64,000 nucleotides of DNA from Tricholoma matsutake (lineage: Eukaryota > Basidiomycota > Agaricomycetes > Agaricales > Tricholomataceae), in NCBI GenBank assembly GCA_026075535.2, contig AP026545.1:9982001-10046000 (forward strand). The letters run 5' to 3'. Below are positions 44,959-56,544 of the stretch, piece after piece; within the stretch, counting starts at the first letter, position 1; every line of letters starts with the position of its first letter. The notes beneath the pieces were generated by a model. The model saw only the letters and a program-made list of their open reading frames with translations. It was not told the DNA's origin and did not search any database. Both the position numbers and the translations under genes were made by a program.

Positions 44959-46422
44959 CTAATCTGAAATCCAGACAGGCAATTGCTCATTAGCTGTTGC
45001 CTCAAATCCTCACCATATGTTATCAGCATCCATAGCAGAATGGTACTCCTGGTAATGGGGCTGAGCATGAGGCTGTTGATGTTGAAGAGAAACTATGGCA
45101 ACAGCTACGTGGCTACTAGACATTTCATTCTCAGGGGAGTTGGGGAAACCAGCATCATTCTGGGGTGAAAAGGGCTCTGAATGTCTTTGGTGTGAGGCTG
45201 AATTGTTCCCACTCAAATGATCAATAGCCATCACCAGAGACTGGGGACCTTCAGTTTGCCCTTGGAGAGTGAGACATAGATCCTGCCTTTCACTTTGTCA
45301 ATCTCTTCAACATTAACTGGAGGGTCAATGCATATTGCTTGCCCAGAACTGAGAATGTGATCAGGGCTAGAGGTTCAAAGAAGAGCTTGGATGATGCACT
45401 GTTATACGTAAGATTGGCCAGTTGTTCCACTTGATTCCTGATCTCCAGTGTATTGCATTTGTCCAGGCTGAAGCATAATCAGAGCTTGCACCAGTGTTTA
45501 TCAAACACATATCTCACAAATGTTGAGCCAGCCACAATAAGAAGGAGGCAGAGAAGGTAGCAGTGGCATGAGTGTAATGAACAGCTGAGATAAAGGGGAT
45601 GAGTATGCACTGGGATTAGAGTTTTCAGGTCCAGTTGGGTCTGGTTTTTTGACCTGAAAATCAACAACTGCAACTGCAACAAGTTGGAGAAATTCTTGAT
45701 TTCTTACAACTGCAACTGCAACCCAACCAGTTGCAACCAGTTGCAACTGCAAATTTGACTGGCAACTGGTAGCAACTGATGTTATTTTTACTCAACTGAC
45801 AACAACTGCTACTTGCAGTTGCTTGCAGTTGGGTTGCAGTTGTTTTGCAGTTGCTGCAACTGGACCTTGAATCTCTAGCTGGGATTACAAAACATCACTT
45901 GAATACCATATTTCATTCCTTCTCTGTATGCGGGGGAGTTAACAGTGATATCCAGACCCTGCCTAGCAACATGTATAGATCTGAGTGCTAGCTGGCACTG
46001 GACAAGTGGCATTTTTTGAACATCATCAGGACCATTAATACCCCTCAACACAGCGGCTTTGTGGAAGAGCTCAGCATGCAGATGCTGGATCTGCAGACTC
46101 TGCTGATAAAATGCTGGCCTACAATGAGTTGTAAAATAAGAACTTTAGAGGTTGTCTCACCAGCACTTTCATACTTCTGGGAAAATGTGTGATCCCAGGT
46201 AGCATACCAGTTGCCAAATTCTTCATCCACCTCATGAAGCCTTACAAAATATTCATCTTTGACAGGTCCCTCCATTGGAGAAAGTGCATTATTGACCCTT
46301 TCATGAATGGCCATGAGTTTGATGGTTGATACAAGGCACATGTCATCTTCAATTGCCAGGGGATGCTGAAGAAGCAATCGGCACTCCCGGATGCTCTCAT
46401 CATCTTTAAGAACTGCAGGCTG
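44959..46422 (-). pseudogene. fungal transcription factor remnant, C-terminal part
   Basis: On the minus strand from 46422: QPAVLKDDESIRECRLLLQ, then LHEVDEEFGNWYATWDHTFS, an intron with GTGAGA near 46160, then segments such as LHAELFHKAAVLRGINGP and QGLDITVNSPAYREGMKYG. This is the middle homology region of Zn2Cys6 transcription factors. A small hAT (45617-45877) sits inside an exon. The tail 45234-44959 is Q/H-rich and ends DADNIW-TGA-GFEATANEQLPVWISD and TAG at 44959; the TGA replaces an expected arginine. The 5' part of the gene is at 53343-54026 on the far side of the large hAT. The gene is therefore disrupted; its targets are unknown. Confidence 0.75.
45617..45877. mobile_element. 261-bp hAT MITE with GCAACTG subterminal repeats
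   Basis: Termini TAGAG ... AGGTCCAGTTG are inverted (left 45617, right 45877). The 8-bp flanks ACTGGGAT and GCTGGGAT match at 7 of 8. The interior is filled with GCAACTG/CAGTTGC copies, a likely transposase-binding array. It lies within a coding segment of the transcription-factor remnant. Confidence 0.87.
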
Positions 46423-46659
46423 CCCAGTACTAGGGCCTACCACAGATGGCCATTATCCAGATAGCCACCCACGGATTATGTAAACATACAGATACAGATG
46501 GATATGGATAAAATGTGATGGATATCTGCGGATTGTGGATGTTAGTGCCAAATAGGGAAAGACACCAGTACGAGTCATCCAAGAACACTCAGGCTCGTGT
46601 TTGCATCACTTAGGATGCACATCACAACCACCCCCCATTTATAAACTTGAGGTGAGGAT

Positions 46660-48010
46660 AACCAAATGTGGAGTGCCCAAGAAATGTTGACCACATTTCT
46701 TGGGCTGTATGTAAGTTTCATTTCATTTCATTTTATTGTTACTAACTAATTACTAGTTCTAGCTGTTGCCAATGATGGCGATGAACCCCACCCTGACACA
46801 ATGACAATGACAACTGGGACCAGGAATGACTGAACATCAATGAGGACCACACCAGGGAAACAAGGACCAGGACCAGGACCACCTGAGGTCCATGATGACA
46901 GGGGGAGGATGGTGATGGCAGGATGACAATGGCAGTGATGATGATGACAGGGTGAGGACGATGCATGAGGGACAAGGATGTCATTGATGTCTCTTGGGCT
47001 CCAGGTAAATTTCTTTTTGCTTTTCTTGTGTCATTTTTTCATCACTAACAATTTTTTATAGATACTAACTACTATTGACGACAATGACTGGCCCACCTCT
47101 CATGCTATGATGGGCCCACAATGACACTGCAACAATGACAGGGGACACCACCACCACCACCACCACCACCACCACAGTGCAAAGCTGGCCCAAAGGACGA
47201 ACAATGTCGTTTGGGCCATAGCGTATGTTTCTTTTATTTATTTTATTTTATTTTACTAACTTTTTCTTCTCTAGTTTCTTTTTGTTTGCCTATGACATCA
47301 CCTGCATCACACCCATGCCCTATGCCACTGCTGCAAGCCTCTGCTTGCAGGGTGGCAATGGGTTCCAATCCTAAACAGCAACATCAACACCACACCATGG
47401 CCAACACCACATCACAGCACCACCACCCTGCCTGCAAGCCTCTGCTCACAGGGGGAGATGGAGGTGCTGACAATGATGGAACCAGGACATCAAATGACAA
47501 CACCAATGAATGAACACCAATGAATGAACATCCATGAACAAACACCAATGAATGAACACCAAATGGCAGGGCAATGAACATGGGGGATAACAAAGAGCAG
47601 GGAAGATGAATGAACAGGGGAGGCAACAAACAAACAGTGGGGATGACAAATGACAACATGGCAACAATGAGCGAGGCACATTCAGCACCAACAAACACAA
47701 TGGCAGGTGGCACCACTGAGAGCCCCTGCTCGCAGGGTCAAGAGATGGGGGGAAGAGAGACAAAGGGGGAGGGAGATGATTATGGGAGGGGGGCATGCAA
47801 GCAGCAAGGTACCGATGATGGGAGGGGGCACAACTACGGCTGATGACAATGACGAAAGGAGGTGTGCACAAAAAGGGCCCAAGAGACATTGATGTCTCTT
47901 GGGCTGTAAGTTTATTTTTTTATTGTCTTTTCTTTTTCTTTGCTACCCTACAAGTCTAGTAGTATGAGATGACACCCATGCCTGCAAGCAACTGCTTGCG
48001 GGGTGGATCC
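46660..48010 (+). repeat. plus-strand hairpin/intron cassette array
   Basis: Hairpins with GCCCAA arms: 46675-46705 (13-bp perfect arms), 47187-47217 (12 bp, one mismatch), 47877-47904 (13-bp perfect), and a decayed one near 46985. Each is followed within 0-6 bp by an intron-like cassette: 46711-46756, 47005-47061, 47223-47274, 47906-47954, with GTAAGT/GTATGT, a TACTAAC-type branch site and a YAG or AAG end. Short hairpins with GCAAGC arms lie near 47330, 47425, 47725 and 47975. A CCA microsatellite is at 47149-47175. The array precedes the transposase on the same strand and may be its spliced leader. Confidence 0.7.
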
Positions 48011-48383
48011 TCTTCTGTGCTACCCAGCCCTGATGACGATGACATGCTGTCGTTGTTGTTATCAGCTCCTGTATTCAAAGGAGCCCACAATTGTGGTTCT
48101 TCTCAGGTGCAGGAGCTGTTGGTGGATGATTTGATGGGAGACAGTGGGTCTACCCATAGGACTGGTGCAGTAAAGCATGCCATAGACTCATGACCACCGC
48201 CTCATGGGGATGAGAGTGTCAATCCCAATTGACACTTGCTCTTCTCACATGATGGTCACTGGGCTGGGTGTGTCAAACACTCATGCCAAATGCAGTTTGA
48301 ACTCCGCTTATTGCTGACAGGTCATCGTGTTGGTATTTTGTCATTCTTTGTTCCCTTCCCCCCCCTCTGTAGCACATAAGAAT

Positions 48384-51331
48384 GCCTCATCAGCACTTTC
48401 CAGCTGTACAGGGTGCAGGAAGAGCCAGACTGACTACATTTGAGCCTGTTGAGCAGCCAGCTGTCCTTATCTCTCCTATCAAGGCTCGAGCTGCAAAGAA
48501 GACCATTGTTAGTAAGACAGATGTTTGAGGTGTGACCCTTGCCTGACCAGGAGATTGTTGGTCAGTACCAATGTCCCCTCCAGGCTGGCCTGGTCTATAT
48601 TACTTCATTTATTCAGAGGCTTCAAAGTCCACTTGGCGCTCAAAGATCTATGATCACTATGACATCTCCCTTCGCCGAGAAGTGGACAATAATGAGGAAC
48701 CCTTGAAGATGGTATTTGCCTTTAGTTGCAAGGTTGACCTTGTTCACCATGCTCCTCACCTGCATTCTCGCATGTCAAGTGGCCATGGAACAAAGAACCT
48801 TCAAGATGGTGTCAAAGCATGTGATAAATGTCTTGGTGTTGTCTCTGGTGATGCTCCTCAACGTACTGGAGCACCATACTCACCTGCAGGTCACCATACT
48901 ATGATTGCTATGTGTTGTGCAAAAAACCATCCCCCTTTTAATTCAGTTCTTGATGAAGACTATCAGGCTGAGGTTGAGATGCTCTGGCCAAGAACAATTC
49001 TCCCTTTGCCTCAGACAGTTTCCCGTGATATTAAAGCTATATATGCTGAAATGTCGAAAAATGTTCGTAACTATTTCATGGTGTGTTTCTGATTTTTTTT
49101 TCCCATAATGGATGTTGTGCTCAAATGTACCAAGGCTCTCAACAGCACAATTCATTTGGTTCTTGATGGATGGACAGCACCTATTGTTGCATCCTTTCTT
49201 GGAATTGTTGTTGTTTGGTTTCAAGAGGGAGTTATCTACCGTGCAGTATTGGAATTTATATGGTTAGTGTCCAAATATTAGCAGAATTGCTTAGCCTTCT
49301 ATTTGCTCTAGGCTAACACAAAAACATGATGGGAAGTATCTTGCTGAGGTCATGGCCAACTGTCTGAAATGATTTGGGCTTGATAAACTGGTTTTTTATT
49401 TAGTTTTTTTATAACTGGCTAAAGATGATTAATCTTGTTTTAGCTTCTTTCAATTTGTATGGACAATGCAAGTAACAATGATGGGCTGGTGAAATACCTT
49501 CCCGCTCTCATTCCATCATTTTGTGGGATGGCATCTCGTGGTCGTTGCTTTCCACACATTATCAATCTCTTGGCTAAGGTATATATGGCCATTGTCTTGT
49601 GTTTTATTTTTCTAACAAACTCCCAGATTTTTATATCATTCTTTTTTTGGCAGCCAAAAAAGAATGCAACTGCAGATTCTAATGGTGAGCTTCCAGATAA
49701 ATGTTCGATGAGAATATATCTAAAATATATTGTAGTGACAGTTGTTGCTGAAAATGATGATTCCTCTGATGATGATCTTGCTGTTGAAGAGGAAAGTATT
49801 GCAACTGATGCTGCATCTGTACCTGATGATGGTCGGGATGCCCATGATGCTGCTATTCTCAAAACCACCTGTGGGCAGGCAATTGAAAAGATGAGAGAGA
49901 GGGGTGTTACAATTGATACTGAAGAGGAGAAGACGGCTCTTCAACTTTTTCCCCGAGTAAGTCTAAATAACTACTATGTCATATGCTATAAAGCTACAAT
50001 AGATTTACAGGTTGCTGGGCTTGCTCAATGTGTTCATGATAATTCAACACTTAAAGAGAAGTTTGACAACCTTGTCACAAATGACAAAGATCTTCCTGGT
50101 GATAAGACAATGCTTGATTGTCGTGTTCCTACTCGATGGAATTTGGATCTCACATGCTTAGATGCTCACCTGTATTTCAGAAGTCCTGTTGAACAGCTTA
50201 CAGCTGCTGCAATCAACAAGCTACAAGCATATCAACTTTCAGAAGCCCAGTGGAACCTTGCAGAAACACTTAGTGCTGTTCTTGAGGTTACAGTTTTATA
50301 TTGCTTTGAAGTTTGAACAGATGATTGATTCAATCTTTTTTCAGGTGTTTGAGGAGCCAACAAAATTGTTTTCACAGTCTCAGGTTCCCCTTATTGCAGA
50401 GGTTTTACCAATGTTAGATTCTATTGAGCAATCCATGAACCTAGTTTGTGACAATGAAGAATCTGAGCTTCCTAATGTTGTTTGTGCGGCAGCACAGGCC
50501 ATTCTTATTCTTATCAACAAGTATTACACTCTTATGAAGGAAACTGAACTATATGTCATTGCTATGGGTAAGTGTGGAATATTCTATCATTTCTTGGTTC
50601 TGATGCTACACAGTCATGTGTCCTGATAAGAAGCTCAAATGGTTCAAGGATCATGGTCACACAGCTGCCCAAATCCGAGATATCAAGAAGACAGTTCTCA
50701 CTCATTGGAATGAGTCATATAAGGGAGATGAGGAAGTTTTACCTCCTGCCCTTGCAGTGCCCCAGAGAGGCAAGGTGAGTTTTGAATTTGGTGGATGAAT
50801 TTGGAGGATTATGATTGGTTTGCAGGCAAAATCAAAATGGGTTGTCCCAACTGAATCTGACAATAATCAAAATACCAACACCATTCTTACCTACTTGGCT
50901 GATCCAGTCATCAAATCCTCTGCTGTCAAGGAGGCTGGAGGATATATGAAATACTGGAATCGAGCAACTGAGCATCGACCTCATGTAGGAAAGATGGGAC
51001 TTGATTTTTGTTCAGCACCAGGTCAGTATAAATTGTATTAATTTGTGCACCTACTCAGACATTATGTATGACAGCTTCATCAGTTGATGCTGAATGTGCA
51101 TTTTCAGTTGGCAGACTTGAGGTCAACCATCTCCAGCATAAGACCAGCCCACAGACATTCAAAGCTCAGGTTGCAGTTGGGTCATGGGCCCTAACCCCAC
51201 TTTATCCAGGACTTTCAGAGACCATCAAGATTGTTGAGAAGCAAATGAGGGGTGAGCAGGTGGAACATGAGACAGAGGAGAATGATGATGAAACTGATGA
51301 GATTGATGAAGAGGATGAGTTCTGGTCATGA
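48384..51331 (+). pseudogene. hAT family transposase, decayed, multi-exon
   Basis: A DNA-cutting transposase of the hAT superfamily. Segments in order: possible N-terminal exon from ATG 48384; a BED-finger-like region and CAKNHPPFNSV (48571-49089); VLDGWTAP with a catalytic Asp (49108-49262); then MDNASNND with the second Asp (from about 49443); the helical insertion (49660-50300); and the dimerisation domain SSVDAECAFSVGRLEVNHLQ (51069-51331) carrying the third acidic residue. Introns with GT-AG ends fit at 49263-49311, 49579-49652, 50015-50071-like and others. TGA codons interrupt at 49090 and at about 49368 (NCLK-stop-FGLDKL). A few exon joins, mainly at the N-terminus, are unsure. It would act on the termini of this element and perhaps of the smaller hATs here. 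Confidence 0.85.
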
Positions 51332-51599
51332 TAAACTAAGTTGTACTGTAGTAGCTGTACAGGTCTCAACAGTGCATATGATGTATTTTACAAATTTCGA
51401 TGATGTATTCCAGAATCCACTATTACAAAGCTATTCACTACAGTAACAGGACCAGTCCATATTGGTTACACATCAGTTCAAAAACCAGTCAAGACCAGTT
51501 TTTCAACTGGACCAGGGGTCCAACCAACATTGCCCTTAGACTAATTTATAGTATGATAAAAACATTAAGAATAATAAAAAACAAGACAAAGAAAATGAG

Positions 51600-52970
51600 A
51601 ACAAGTCCACCCCACGAGCAGTGGCTTGCGAGGCTGGACATAGGCACTGTAAGTAGTACAAAATAGGTCCCCTCCATCTCGCATCTCACATTTCGAGCAA
51701 GGGAGGGGGCAGGGTGGTGTGATGGGGTGTTGGTAAAACTTATTCACTGGTGTCATCATCCCTGTTTATCGTTGTCATCATCCCTGTTCATCGTTGTCAT
51801 CATCCCTATTCATTGTTGGTAGTTAGCACCTGTGATCCACCCCACGAGCAGCAGCTCGTGAGGCTGGGAGTGGGTGCTGTGTCAGTCCTACCCCCTCTCC
51901 ATCACAGGGGCTGCAGATGGAGGCAGAGGCAAGGGTGCATCAGTTGAAGAACGATCAGGGGCGCTCAAGAACAGGAAACGGCCCCCTCCCCCTGCATAGA
52001 GGGCAAAGGGTGAGGGGTGGCCACTCATCCTTGTCATGGTCCTGTCGTGCTAGTTCTTATCCTCTCATGGTTGTACTGCCATCCCCATTGCTCCCTGTTC
52101 CATCCCATGAGCAGTTGCCCACGGGAGTGCTGCTGCCATGATGATCCCACTGTTGCCCTTGCCATCCTCACCTATCCCTGGCCCAGTTCTCTTCACCCTG
52201 GTAGTTGTCCTTGTTGTCAGCACTCTCCCTGTCATCCCCATTGCCAGTAGTTCAATTTAGTTAGTAAAAATGAAAATGAACAATGAAAGAAAAGAAAAAA
52301 CTTACCTATGGCCCAAAAGATGTTGTCGATGTCTCCTGGGCCTTTTTCTTCTGTCTCCTCATCATCTCCCCATCATCGTCCCCTGTCTTTGTTTCCTCCC
52401 CATTGTTTTCTCGTTGTTGTCTTCTCGTTGTTGTTCCCTGTTGTCACCCTGCCACACACCCTGCAAGCAGAGGCTCACAGCAGTGATGTGGGGTGTCCTG
52501 ACCTGGCCCGGAGTGGGTCCATCACCACAAAATGGTTATAACTTGAAATACAATAGATTAGTAAAAAGAAATGCAAAGAAATGACAATAAAACAACTCAT
52601 TCAGGGCCCAAACAATGATAGATGTTGTTTGGGCTTGTCTGCATAGGTTCCTGGCATTTGCCTACCCTGTTGTTGCCATCTTCATTGGGTGTCATTTGTC
52701 ATCTCATTGTTCCCTGTTGTTTGCTCATTCCCATGGTCATACAAACCCTGCAAGCAGGGGCTGCAGCGGTGGTGTGACATTGGGTGCAGGGTTTGTGTAT
52801 GGGGTGTCTTGGGTTGATACTACTATTATTATAAGTTAAAACACTTAAAATAGAGTTGATCAGTAAAAAGAAACATGAAGAAATAAGAAAGAAACTTATC
52901 TGGGGCCCAAACGATGTTCAACCATCGTTTGGGCCCTGTTTCCATTCTTTCGTTGTTGTTTGGCACTGTG
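51600..52970 (-). repeat. minus-strand hairpin/intron cassette array, about 297-bp period
   Basis: Three tandem units start with hairpins at 52310-52342, 52605-52634 (10-bp perfect arms) and 52903-52936 (14-bp perfect arms), spaced 295 and 299 bp. Each is preceded on the plus strand by a purine-rich stretch that, read on the minus strand, gives GTAAGT, a T-rich tract and TACTAAC. Short GCAAGC-type hairpins lie near 51605, 51836, 52100, 52452 and 52744. The donor of the 52903 unit has changed to ATAAGT. Orientation is opposite to 46660-48010. Confidence 0.72.
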
Positions 52971-53342
52971 GAAGGCATGGGCAGTGGCAGTGGGGCTTGA
53001 AGGAGGGGAGGATGAGGGAGGGATGGTGGTGGCGTCATTGATGGTGGTGCTGGTGAGTGATGAGCAGTGTTGGTGGCCAACATTCGGCTATTGCCATGTT
53101 CATGCCAACCCGCCATAAGTGACGGTAATCAGTGGGTCAGTAATTTCTAATACTGTACCCATATGGGCCATACCTCTGCAGACCCTGTGACCCAAACACC
53201 CATAGTTTTCACTGTACCCTGATTTGTATGGATGCCATGGATGGACCATGGATTGTACCTGTATCTGTGAATTTGGATGTGTCATCCATGGATATTTACC
53301 TGGATGGACCCGGATGCATCCATGGTAGGCCCTACCCAGTAC

Positions 53343-54026
53343 CATAGAACATTCTATGAAGAAGAGAAGCATTCATTGGTACCACAATAGTTGAAATGGG
53401 ATTGAAATGACTTCACCCACTGATGCTCAAATAGATATAAACACAACTAAGTACGAGAAGCAACTACAAGGTTATGATCAAGAACAGGATTAGTCTTGTT
53501 GGATTTGATTCACCTAAGTAATTCTGGCCAAGCTTTATCATAGCTATAGCAAACAGTTACACTTTGTAGAACAGTAAGAAATGTACCATGAACTTGCACA
53601 ACTCCATGGCCATACAAACAGCATGACCTCCACTGAGCCAACTGTTATCAGACCAACCAGAGACCAGTACTAGCATATACATAAGCTTCAGCAGAGATAC
53701 CCAAATAAAACAGTGTACACATTGCCTGAACTGCTTCATTGCTCATGGCAGGAGCAAAGAGCATGGCACATGAGATTGCTTGAACATCTTCAAGAATTCT
53801 GTTGTACATTTTGCTACCTTGGTCTGGAACTATTAGTCACCAAGGCCAATGACTTTGCATTAAAGTTACCCCCACCATCCTGAACCTGTGCTGTGATCAT
53901 GCATATACAGTCAACAGCAAAGGGAGACCATTCATGCAAGGCAGCAAATGTATCAGTATTCAAATCAAATACAGGCCTTTGGTTACAATTTGTTTGATAT
54001 TAAAATCATGGATCCAATAGGATTAT
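53343..54026 (-). pseudogene. fungal transcription factor remnant, N-terminal side
   Basis: On the minus strand from 54026: a segment with FDLNTDTFAALHEWSPFAVD and MITAQVQDGGG, then SNEAVQAMCTLFYLGISAEA and MAMELCKFM, ending RMFYG at the hAT junction. These belong to the same fungal-specific transcription factor domain as 44959-46422. Frames shift several times and stops occur (for example near 53660 and 53815), so the gene is dead apart from the insertions. The DNA-binding Zn2Cys6 part is not seen; it should lie beyond the solo LTR at 54027-54672. Confidence 0.7.
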
Positions 54027-54672
54027 TGTAAGTCTGGCCCCACAGACTCACGACATTACAACAAGTTAATTTACCTACACTGCTGTTACACACTTCCACA
54101 GTGCTGGCACACCACACACATCACCAACACAACCACCCTCGCCGCTGGCACAGCCACTGGCAATAGCACAGCCACCTATGGCACATAAACAACTCACCAA
54201 CACCGGATATACCAATGTCTGTGTTACAGTGAGTTACGGCCACCCTATGCTGCCAACACACTCCCATGGTGCTGACACAGCCACCGGCGAATACAACAAC
54301 AACAAACAGTGACATGCATCCTGGCAACAGCACCATACATCCTTATTACTCTTCTATCCACATCCAGCAGTGCCGACATTATTCTATTGATGTGGTACCT
54401 TCCTATTTTGTGACTATGCATGATGCAGCCTTCCCAAATCACACACTATGCTTGATGCGGCCTTTTACTTACACAGTCAATCTTTTTCTTATATATTACT
54501 TATTTTTTTCCCTTAACCTTGGTTCCTACTTCCATGCAACAAAGGTATAGTAACTTCCTATTCTTTTATTGTAGTAACTTATGGTTCCTACTTCCATGCA
54601 ATGAAGATAATTTGATCCTGTCTTTTAGTAAATCTAAGTCTAGTGTAGGCTACCAAACTCAGCATCCTTCCA
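54027..54672 (+). repeat. solo LTR of gypsy-3 family, 646 bp
   Basis: TGTAAGTCTGGCCCC to ATCCTTCCA, flanked by a perfect 5-bp duplication ATTAT (54022-54026, 54673-54677). It is shorter than the other copies because it has fewer of the 139-151-bp U3 units. No internal region, so a recombination product. Confidence 0.93.
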
Positions 54673-55241
54673 ATTATCACTCACAGAAATGTAGAACATC
54701 CACAATAAAATCTAGAGAAAAAAAGCTTGAATAAGATGCACTAAAGAAGACAGAACAATCTAACATGTTAAACAGTTTGTGCACTTCAGCTTCAGATATG
54801 ATATTCTTTGTAACCACTAAAATAACCATTATGAAGATCAAAACAGAAGTCAATGGCAAAAAAAACATACCGTCAGGAAATATTGAACTGTGAGAAAGCT
54901 TGTGATGGATTTTCCTTTGTTTGGAAGGTCTCGACTGTCTGACATGAGATGGTGTCCATGCTCAACTGTGTGATTCACTGCTGTCACCATTTTCCTGGTT
55001 TTGAAAGTTAGACACTAAGATCCTCATACAATTTGATGTGAGCCTACTTGGACTACACATGGCTTGTTTGTATCCCAACACTCCCTCTCAAGCCTACCAC
55101 AGTTTGAGTACAGGGGAATGGTTAGTTAATTCATCCAGGCCCATCAAAGCCTCTGTGTGGTGGAAAAACCCTGTGGCAGAATTTTTCCACACATGAGGAA
55201 AGCTACTGGATTACTAGTGCATCAACTGGATGCCCATCTCT
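54673..55241. other. no gene seen
   Basis: AT-rich stretch without recognised coding sequence. It may hold upstream sequence of the transcription-factor remnant and the 3' region of the copia fragment that follows. Confidence 0.4.
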
Positions 55242-56540
55242 CTATGTCAATTTTGGTTTTGGTAGAGCTTTGGTTAATACATCTGCCATTTGCTCTGGAT
55301 CTTGACAGTTCTGTATATCAAGAACTTTTTCATTCACAAGGTCCCTGACCCAGTGATGGCAAAGAGCGATGTGCTTTGCCCATTGATAAAATTGTTGGTT
55401 GTATGTTAATAGTACAGACCCATCATTGTCACCATGAATAATGGTCAGATCCTCTTGAATAAATTTGAGTTCACCATATAGATTTCTGAGCCACATTACT
55501 TCACATCCAGCCTCCAGGAGAGCCACATACTCTGCCTCCGTAGATGACAAGGCTATGATCCATTGTTTCTTTGATTTCCAGGTCACTGCTCCCCCTGCTG
55601 TTAGGAAAACATATCCCATTGTGGACTTGTGGTTGTCTGCATTCAAAAAGGGAGTGTCTGCATACCCATAGAAGAGGTTTTTTTCTCCAGTCACATCCTG
55701 AGATGTGCAGCAAGTTATCCCAAGAGTTTTTGTACCTGCAAGGTACCTGAGTATCTGCTTTAATGCACTATGGTGTTGGAGACCTGGGTTAGTGGTATAG
55801 GTGGCCAATTCATTTATGGCATATAAGATATCTGGCCTTGTGGAGTTTGCAATAAACTGTAGACTTCCCAATAATTTCACATATGAATTACTTCAGTTGG
55901 GCTCATTGTGATCCAGATTTGGTCCTAGCTTAATATTTGGATCCATAGGTATACCAACAGGGTTTACATCAGCCATCCCCTCCTTGAGGAGTATATTCTC
56001 AATATATTTCTGTTGAGAAATAGTCACAGAATTGCTGGTACTTATGATTTATTTCTATACTGACAATCTTGCTTGGTTCCCCAAGGTCCATAACTTGCCA
56101 TTCTGAGCATAACACATTCTTCATATGTTCCATCATTGCATCCAATGATGCAGGTCAACCCAGATAGCCATAATTCTGATGTTGTCTCCATCCCATCGAA
56201 TGTAAATGCAAGAATCTGTGAGTAAGTGTTTGTAGCCATGTGACTTGAGTTTTTCATCAAGTTCTTTATTCCACTCTTTCCCAGTTTGTTTTAAGCTGTA
56301 GAGAGTCTTGACCAGCTGACAGACTCAGTCTGTTTCATCCTCACATCCCTCAGGTTGTCACATATAAATTTCTTCTTGTAAAATGCTGTTCAGGTAAGCT
56401 CCTTGACATCCATCTGTTGGAGTTGGAGTTTTGTTATTGGTACTAGGGCTAGAATTGCACACAATGTATCCATCCTAACAACAGGCAAATAGGTTTCCAT
56501 ATAATTGTAACCTGGCTGCTGTGCACATCTGTAAGGGGAA
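55242..56540 (-). pseudogene. copia RT C-terminus and RNase H fragment
   Basis: A 212-codon frame (55880-55242) has RPDILYAINELATYT, LRYLAGTKTLGI, the RNase H aspartate region (YGYADTPFLNA, where the family usually has D at A-D-x-D), SSTEAEYVALLEAGCE and ADVLTKALPKPK. Upstream, in frame across a TGA (EPN-stop-SNSYVKLLGSL), is NPVGIPMDPNIKLGPN and more RT. The N-terminal RT, integrase and gag are absent. The left end of the fragment reaches the gypsy LTR at 56545. Confidence 0.85.
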
Positions 56541-56544
56541 CCCT

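Larger units (their letters stand above)
46431..53334 (+). mobile_element. 6.9-kb hAT transposon with inverted hairpin arrays
   Basis: A perfect 8-bp duplication CCCAGTAC (46423-46430 and 53335-53342) flanks termini starting TAGGGCCTACC (11 bp perfect, then partial). Subterminal regions are rich in ATGGAT-type motifs (46480-46540, 53215-53330). Inside are, in order, a plus-strand hairpin/intron array (46660-48010), the hAT transposase (48384-51331) and a minus-strand array (51600-52970), so the two arrays are inverted about the gene. Joining the flanks with one duplication restores an open frame of the transcription factor across the site (RMFYGTG to QPAVLKDD). A second hAT-like terminus at about 51505-51531 hints at nesting. 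Confidence 0.88.

Noticed and set aside
45479..45752. Open frames rich in glutamine, valine and leucine
   Set aside because: They are translations of the GCAACTG arrays of the 261-bp MITE.
46660..48010. CRISPR-like array, because of regularly spaced palindromic repeats
   Set aside because: Unit size is about 300 bp, the genome is eukaryotic, and units carry intron signals and transposon context.
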